Position numbers and translations under genes: made by a program. Under the pieces are notes generated by a model. It saw only the letters and a program-made list of their open reading frames with translations. It had not been told where the DNA came from and searched no databases. Below are positions 60,201 through 64,000 of a stretch of DNA of 64,000 nucleotides, in pieces. Source of the DNA: Amycolatopsis solani (lineage in GTDB: Bacteria > Actinomycetota > Actinomycetes > Mycobacteriales > Pseudonocardiaceae); NCBI RefSeq assembly GCF_033441515.1, contig NZ_JAWQJT010000002.1, positions 1,116,001 through 1,180,000 of the forward strand, written 5' to 3'. Position 1 is the stretch's first letter. Each line of letters starts with the position of its first letter.

Positions 60201-61826
60201 TTCGGTGCCGACCTCGCGGGCGACGCGGGTGACCTCGTCCGCGAACGCCGAGAGCGTGTCGACCATCGTGTTGATGACGTCGGCCAGCGCCGCGACCTCG
60301 CCCTTGGCCTCGACGGTGATCTTGCCGGACAGGTCGCCGCGCGCGACCGCCGTCGCGACCTGGGCGATCGAGCGCACCTGGCCGGTCAGGTTGGACGCCA
60401 TCACGTTGACGTTGTCGGTGAGGTTCTTCCACGTCCCGGACACGCCGCGGACGGTCGCCTGCCCGCCCAGGTTGCCCTCGGTGCCGACCTCGCGCGCCAC
60501 CCGGGTGACCTCGTCCGCGAACGCGGAGAGCTGGTCGACCATCGTGTTGATGGTCTCCTTCAGCTCGAGGATCTCGCCGCGGGCGTCGACGCGGATCTTC
60601 TGCGACAGGTCACCGCGCGCGACGGCGGTGGTGACCTGGGCGATCGAGCGGACCTGCGCGGTGAGGTTGTCGGCCATGACGTTGACCGACTCGGTGAGGT
60701 CCTTCCAGGTGCCGGAGACGCCCTTGACGTCGGCCTGGCCACCCAGCCGGCCCTCGGTGCCCACCTCGCGGGCCACGCGCGTGACCTCGTCCGCGAACGC
60801 GGACAGCTGATCGACCATCGTGTTCAGCGTGTCCTTGAGCTCCAGGACTTCGCCGCGGGCGGTCACGTTGATCTTCTGGGACAGGTCGCCCTTCGCCACG
60901 GCGGTGGCGACCTGGGCGATGTTGCGGACCTGGTCGGTCAGGTTGCCCGCCATGAAGTTCACCGAGTCGGTGAGGTCGCGCCAAGTGCCCGAGACGCCCT
61001 TGACGTCGGCCTGACCACCCAGCCGACCCTCGGTACCCACCTCGCGGGCCACGCGCGTGACCTCGTCCGCGAAGGAGGACAGCTGGTCGACCATCGTGTT
61101 GATCGTGCTCTTGAGCTCGAGGATCTCGCCGCGGGCGTCGACCGTGATCTTCTGCGAGAGGTCGCCCTTCGCGACCGCGGTCGTCACCTGGGCGACGTTG
61201 CGGACCTGGTCGGTCAGGTTCCCGGCCATGAAGTTCACCGAGTCGGTGAGGTCGCGCCAGACCCCGCCGACGCCGGGAACCTGGGCCTGGCCGCCGAGCC
61301 TGCCTTCGCTGCCGACCTCGCGCGCCACCCGGGTGACCTCGTCCGCGAACGACGACAGCTGGTCCACCATCGTGTTGACGGTGTCCTTCAGCTCGAGGAT
61401 CTCGCCGCGGGCGTCGACGTCGATCTTCTGCGACAGGTCGCCCTTCGCCACCGCGGTCGCCACCTGCGCGATGTCACGCACCTGGGTGGTGAGGTTGCCG
61501 GCCATGGCGTTCACCGAGTCGGTGAGGTCCTTCCAGGTGCCGGACACGCCGGGGACCTTCGCCTGCCCGCCGAGCTGGCCCTCGCTGCCGACCTCGCGGG
61601 CGACGCGGGTGACCTCCGAAGTGAACAGCGACAGCTGGTCGGCCATGCCGTTGAAGACCGTGGCGATCTCGCCGAGCAGGCCGTCGGCGCCACCGGGCAG
61701 CCGGATGCCGAAGTCGCCGTCGCGCACCGCGGTCAGGCCGGCCAGCAGCCGGCGCAGCTCCTGCTCCCCCGCCTCGCCGACACCTGCGACTGCGCCTTTG
61801 GCACCCGGGCGCGTCCCTTCGGCCAT
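57276..61826 (-). CDS. Hybrid histidine kinase with seven HAMP-type repeats
   Basis: 1516 residues. A short helical N-terminus without membrane helices, seven tandem ~92-residue HAMP repeats (unit phrases [47 protein letters not shown]), a GAF domain (~720-850, [18 protein letters not shown]), a coiled coil, HisKA with H970 ([14 protein letters not shown]), HATPase_c, a degenerate receiver and a typical receiver with D1447 ([13 protein letters not shown]) near the C-terminus. The repeat array and cytoplasmic build resemble fungal group III (Nik1/Os-1) osmosensor kinases. ATG 61826 (61838 or 61907 also open). Operon with the SpoIIE phosphatase. Confidence 0.92.
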   Translation of the reverse strand: MAEGTRPGAKGAVAGVGEAGEQELRRLLAGLTAVRDGDFGIRLPGGADGLLGEIATVFNGMADQLSLFTSEVTRVAREVGSEGQLGGQAKVPGVSGTWKDLTDSVNAMAGNLTTQVRDIAQVATAVAKGDLSQKIDVDARGEILELKDTVNTMVDQLSSFADEVTRVAREVGSEGRLGGQAQVPGVGGVWRDLTDSVNFMAGNLTDQVRNVAQVTTAVAKGDLSQKITVDARGEILELKSTINTMVDQLSSFADEVTRVAREVGTEGRLGGQADVKGVSGTWRDLTDSVNFMAGNLTDQVRNIAQVATAVAKGDLSQKINVTARGEVLELKDTLNTMVDQLSAFADEVTRVAREVGTEGRLGGQADVKGVSGTWKDLTESVNVMADNLTAQVRSIAQVTTAVARGDLSQKIRVDARGEILELKETINTMVDQLSAFADEVTRVAREVGTEGNLGGQATVRGVSGTWKNLTDNVNVMASNLTGQVRSIAQVATAVARGDLSGKITVEAKGEVAALADVINTMVDTLSAFADEVTRVAREVGTEGMLGGQARVPNVAGTWKDLTDNVNSMANNLTGQVRNIAQVTTAVAQGDLTRKIDVDARGEILELKTTINTMVDQLSAFAAEVTRVAREVGSEGRLGGQAEVEGVSGTWKRLTENVNELAGNLTRQVRAIAEVTSAVAEGDLTRSITVDASGEVAELKDNINSMVESLRETTRANQEQDWLKSNLATITGLMQGRRDLAVVAAAVMDELVPLVNAQFGAFYLADDTAEVPELRLVGAYGHPDDGDGPAIRFRVGQSLVGQAARSRRPIVVDDVPPGYATISSGLGSTAPAGLIVLPIVVEDQVLGVLELASVHGFTPVHRAFLELLMEQIGVNVNSIVANARTDELLGESQRLTAELQARSEELQARQEELQSSNAELEEKAALLVTQNRDIETKNLEIEQARQELEARAQQLTLASKYKSEFLANMSHELRTPLNSLLILAQLLAQNPTRNLTAKQVEYAGIIHSAGSDLLQLINDILDLSKVEAGKMDVTPEQVSLRGLLDYVEATFRPMTSQRNLDFRITVAPGSPAELLTDDSRLRQVLRNLLSNAVKFTEVGGIELHIEAVGPERLPRPLRAHGPAVAFRVTDTGIGIAEHQLESIFGAFQQADGTTSRKYGGTGLGLSISREIAQLLGGFITAESTLGEGSTFTFSLPVARPDFSMLPAGEHTSAVVVSGDRGAALAAVAPRAYRRLLVVEERQHGLLTLVAESAAADLSDSRDRGLSPADVEVVTAVGTQEAAAALATDAYHCVVLDLDLPDRAAFTFLDAMQGDSALRLVPVLAHNSRRLDSELEQLVQSRADVQSLEVLSGLDELRERIALHLSAEEPGAVLPLVRPDEPAAPVRAADVDTTLSGRTVLIVDDDPRNVYALTGILELHGMQVLHAEDGRKGVETVASHPGIDLILMDVMMPEMDGYTATAKIRAMPEHAGIPIVAVTAKAMPGDREKSLASGATDYVTKPVDADDLIARIKRHVTA
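59720..61650. repeat. Seven tandem 276-bp HAMP-coding repeats
   Basis: The coding sequence repeats every 276 bases: the GTGACC-containing segment recurs at about 61610, 61334, 61058, 60782, 60506, 60230 and 59954. DNA between copies is ~80% or more alike, with inner copies 2-4 nearly identical. Such arrays can lose or gain units by recombination, so copy number may vary. Confidence 0.85.
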
Positions 61827-61899
61827 TGCCCCACCCATCCGCCACCCGTTTCTCCGGTTTTCGGCGCCCCGGCGCCGTCCCGGTGTGCGCACCGGGTGG

Positions 61900-61929
61900 C
61901 TCAGCATAGTGCAGCCGCACTATGCTGAG
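61900..61929. promoter_or_regulatory. 13-bp perfect inverted repeat upstream of the hybrid kinase
   Basis: CTCAGCATAGTGC (61900-61912) and GCACTATGCTGAG (61917-61929) around AGCC. On the minus strand CACTAT lies 18 bases after TTGCCT, so this dyad would overlap the promoter. Candidate operator. The rest of 61930-62111 shows no gene. Confidence 0.5.
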
Positions 61930-62111
61930 AGGCAACGGTTGAGCATCCAGCCGCGCCCGTGCCCGCGCGCGCTCCCTGGCGGTCCTCGAGAGCCTTTCCT
62001 TTTCCCACAGGCCATCCGGTCGCGTTGACCCATTCGGCTGAACACGCTCCCAGACAGCGGTACCCCGCACCCGGCGGCGGCACCGCCCACAGCCGTGCCC
62101 GCCCAGTTGTG

Positions 62112-62136
62112 TCCACAATGGACGTTCCATTGTGGA
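62112..62136. promoter_or_regulatory. 11-bp perfect inverted repeat upstream of the flavoprotein
   Basis: TCCACAATGGA (62112-62122) and TCCATTGTGGA (62126-62136) around CGT, about 60 bases before ATG 62198. TCCACA resembles half of an actinobacterial DnaA box, but a TetR-like operator is equally possible. Confidence 0.5.
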
Positions 62137-62197
62137 GGGCCGCGGGGCGCGCGGCACCCCGCCGGTTCCCCGGCGCCCCAGTGGGTACCCCTCCGCC

Positions 62198-63355
62198 ATG
62201 GATGCCGAGAACCTGATCGTCGTCGGAAGCGGGCCGGCCGGCGTGTCGGCGGCCCGCGCCTACCGGGAAGCGGGCGGCGCCGGGCCGGTCCGCCTGCTCA
62301 CCGCGGACCCCGACCCGCCCTACGAGCGCCCGCCGCTGTCGAAGGAATTCCTGCGCGGCGAGGCCGAGCTGTCCCCGCTGGACTCCCTCGACGGGCACGA
62401 CGTCACCGTGACACTGGACGACCCGGTCACCGAACTGGGTGAGGGCCTGGTCCGCACCGCGGGCGGCGCCGAGCACCGCTTCACCACCTGCGTGCTCGCC
62501 ACCGGCGCGGAGCCCGTCCGGCCCGGGATTCCCGGCGCCGGGCACCCCGACGTCCGGACCCTCCGCTCGGCCGCCGACTCCCGCGAACTGCGTGCGGCGG
62601 CGGCCGGGGTGCGCAGCGCGATCGTGGTGGGCGCCGGGTTCATCGGCTGCGAAGCCGCGATCTCCCTGTCCCGCCTGGGACTGCAGGTGACCGTCGTCTG
62701 CACCGGCGACGTCCCGCAGGAGCGGCGGCTCGGCCACGAAGCCGGCGGATTCCTGCTGCGCTGGCTCAAGTCCGAGGGCGTGAGCGTGCTTCGAGGGACG
62801 AAGCTGCTGTCGGTCGAGGGCGGCCACCGCGTCCGCACCGACCTGGTGCCGGTCCTCGACGCGGGGCTCGTCGTGCTCGCCACCGGCGTCCGGCCCCGGA
62901 TCGAGCTCGCCGAAGCGGCCGGGCTCGCCGTCGAACAAGGCCGGATCCGCACCGACGAGCACCTGCGCACCAGCCGCGCCGACGTGCTCGCCGCGGGTGA
63001 CGTCGCACTGGCGCACAACCCGGCCGCGGGACGCGCGCTGGCCGTCGAGCACTGGGGCGAAGGCCTCGCGATGGGTGAAGTCGCCGGGCGGACCGCGGCC
63101 GGCGAAGACGCCACCTGGGACGAGGTTCCCGGCTTCTGGTCGGTGCTCGGCGACCGCGTCCTGAAGTACGCCGCGTGGGGCGACGGCTTCGACCACGCCC
63201 GCCCGTTCCCGCGCGACGACGGCGGGTTCACGGTCTGGTACGAACGCGACGGCCGGGTGGCCGGCGTCCTCACCCACGAGGCCGACGACGACTACGAGCG
63301 GGGCCGGGAGCTGATCCGCCGCGGGGCCGCGGTCACAGCCAGTCCCGCTTCCTGA
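62198..63355 (+). CDS. FAD-dependent ferredoxin reductase-type oxidoreductase
   Basis: 385 residues of the two-Rossmann class: FAD site LIVVGSGPAGVSAARAYRE, YERPPLSKEFLRGE, TGAEPVRPGIPG, NAD(P) site SAIVVGAGFIGCEAAISLSRLGLQVTVV, and VLAAGDVAL. Relatives pass electrons from NAD(P)H to ferredoxins serving P450s or dioxygenases; no such partner is nearby. ATG 62198, no strong ribosome site (CTCCGCC). Its end overlaps the CorA gene by 23 bases. Confidence 0.88.
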   Translation: MDAENLIVVGSGPAGVSAARAYREAGGAGPVRLLTADPDPPYERPPLSKEFLRGEAELSPLDSLDGHDVTVTLDDPVTELGEGLVRTAGGAEHRFTTCVLATGAEPVRPGIPGAGHPDVRTLRSAADSRELRAAAAGVRSAIVVGAGFIGCEAAISLSRLGLQVTVVCTGDVPQERRLGHEAGGFLLRWLKSEGVSVLRGTKLLSVEGGHRVRTDLVPVLDAGLVVLATGVRPRIELAEAAGLAVEQGRIRTDEHLRTSRADVLAAGDVALAHNPAAGRALAVEHWGEGLAMGEVAGRTAAGEDATWDEVPGFWSVLGDRVLKYAAWGDGFDHARPFPRDDGGFTVWYERDGRVAGVLTHEADDDYERGRELIRRGAAVTASPAS

Positions 63356-64000
63356 AGAGCACGTACAGCCCGACCGAGAGCACCAGCATCACGGTGGTCG
63401 AGACCCAGAACCCGCCCACCGTACCGTTCCCCGGGTAGAGGACGTTCTGCCCGTAGAACCCGGTCACCGCGGTGGGCACCGCGATCACCGCGGCCCACCC
63501 GGTGACCTTCTTCATGATCAGGTTCAGCCGGTCGCTCTGCAGGTTCAGCTGGGTTTCGCGGATCGTCGTGAGGCGTTCGCGCAGCGCTTCGGTGTGGTCG
63601 GCGGCCTGGCGCGCGTGGTCGCGGACGTCCTCGAAGTACGGGCGGGTGGTGTCGTCGGCCAGCCGCAGGTCCGGCCGCATCAGCGACGCGACGACGTCGG
63701 GCACGGGCACCACCACCCGGCGCAGCGCGGACAGGTTCTTGCGCAGCCGGAACGAGCTCCGCTGCAGCTCACCGGTGTCGGGACGGTCGTCGAACACCAG
63801 GTCCTCCAGGTCCTCGACGTCGTCGTCGAGCGCTTGGACGGCGTCGAAGTGGCCGTCGACGACGTCGTCGAGGAGGCCGTGCAGCAGGAACGGCACCCCG
63901 GCCTTCGCGAGGTCCGGCGCCTGGTCCCAGCGGCGCGTGACGCCCTCGATGTCGAAGCCGTCGTCCTTGCGGACGGTCACCAGCGCGCGGGGCGTGATGA
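63333..64000 (-). CDS. CorA-family magnesium/cobalt transporter, C-terminal part
   Basis: The frame is open to the window edge, so the N-terminus is outside. The visible ~222 residues hold the helical funnel (HFDAVQALDDDVEDLEDLVFDD, FRLRKNLSALRRVVVPV, LRERLTTIRETQLNLQSDRLNLIMKKVTGWAAVIAVPTAVTGFYGQN) and two membrane helices. The CorA pore motif GxN appears as YGQN instead of YGMN. Ends TGA overlapping the flavoprotein gene. Confidence 0.88.
   Translation of the reverse strand, partial: ITPRALVTVRKDDGFDIEGVTRRWDQAPDLAKAGVPFLLHGLLDDVVDGHFDAVQALDDDVEDLEDLVFDDRPDTGELQRSSFRLRKNLSALRRVVVPVPDVVASLMRPDLRLADDTTRPYFEDVRDHARQAADHTEALRERLTTIRETQLNLQSDRLNLIMKKVTGWAAVIAVPTAVTGFYGQNVLYPGNGTVGGFWVSTTVMLVLSVGLYVLFRKRDWL

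Noticed and set aside
56208..61928. A 1906-codon open frame on the plus strand
   Set aside because: It runs antisense to the SpoIIE phosphatase and hybrid kinase and its protein is a low-complexity Arg/Gly/Val mirror of the HAMP repeats; long antisense frames are expected at this GC content.

Overview
The window is chromosomal DNA of a very GC-rich, multigenic-regulator-laden actinomycete. The gene content (NDMA/mycofactocin-dependent alcohol dehydrogenase, SARP regulator with NB-ARC and TPR, many secreted CBM-bearing glycosidases, XRE/ImmA/MAB_1171c-type triad, frequent GTG/TTG starts, abundant palindromes with GAATGASTCATTC cores) fits the family Pseudonocardiaceae, most likely Amycolatopsis or a close relative. 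This assignment is inference from gene content; no 16S or tRNA gene is present. I saw no prophage, insertion sequence, CRISPR array or rRNA/tRNA gene.

Layout. 2-2679: end of a SAM methyltransferase, dinB with a LexA box on its start codon, a small zinc-ribbon-like protein and a 2H phosphoesterase. 2814-5300: XRE regulator, ImmA/IrrE protease and polytopic membrane protein (minus strand) with three operator-like repeats upstream. 5304-13612: a carbohydrate block with a discoidin-domain glycosidase, a divergent DUF1996-DUF305 pair, a GH31 enzyme with two CBM35 modules, and a LacI regulator; identical GGAGAGCGCTCTCC-type palindromes sit in both divergent promoters and in front of the regulator. 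13622-17012: two-component system with a small membrane protein, a secreted NPP1 (NLP) protein, and a small protein ending in a RHIM/BASS-like amyloid motif.

17054-29215: a nine-gene, tightly overlapping L-rhamnose uptake and catabolism operon (ABC transporter rhaTPQS, mutarotase rhaM, isomerase rhaI, bifunctional aldolase/dehydrogenase, an additional fucose/arabinose-type isomerase, kinase rhaB) divergent from a LacI regulator, followed by a Tat-exported GH2 enzyme. 31615-31972 is an intergenic stretch made of three near-perfect palindromes. 31973-46018: mixed housekeeping and stress genes (DUF488, SARP regulator, secreted PLD-like protein, acyl-CoA synthetase, M1 peptidase, acetyltransferases, fructosamine kinase, HNH lipoprotein, membrane-anchored NERD-like protein).

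46159-50150: DUF1989 protein, GAF/Fis regulator with a decayed AAA+ domain, NDMA-dependent alcohol dehydrogenase and, coupled to it, a small protein resembling a divergent MftB (mycofactocin chaperone). 50193-54918: pyruvate oxidase-like TPP enzyme divergent from a LysR regulator, ChaA-type antiporter coupled to a cytoplasmic BtuF-like protein. 54905-61826: a two-gene signalling operon, a hybrid histidine kinase with seven 92-residue HAMP-type repeats and an ANTAR-GAF-PAS-SpoIIE phosphatase. 62198-64000: ferredoxin-reductase-type flavoprotein and the C-terminal part of a CorA transporter.

The most interesting items for follow-up are the BASS/RHIM-like protein (16668-17012), the MftB-like orphan (49890-50150), the palindrome cluster (31647-31942), the shared LacI operators (7461-13612), and the XRE/ImmA triad with its repeat operators (2814-5066).
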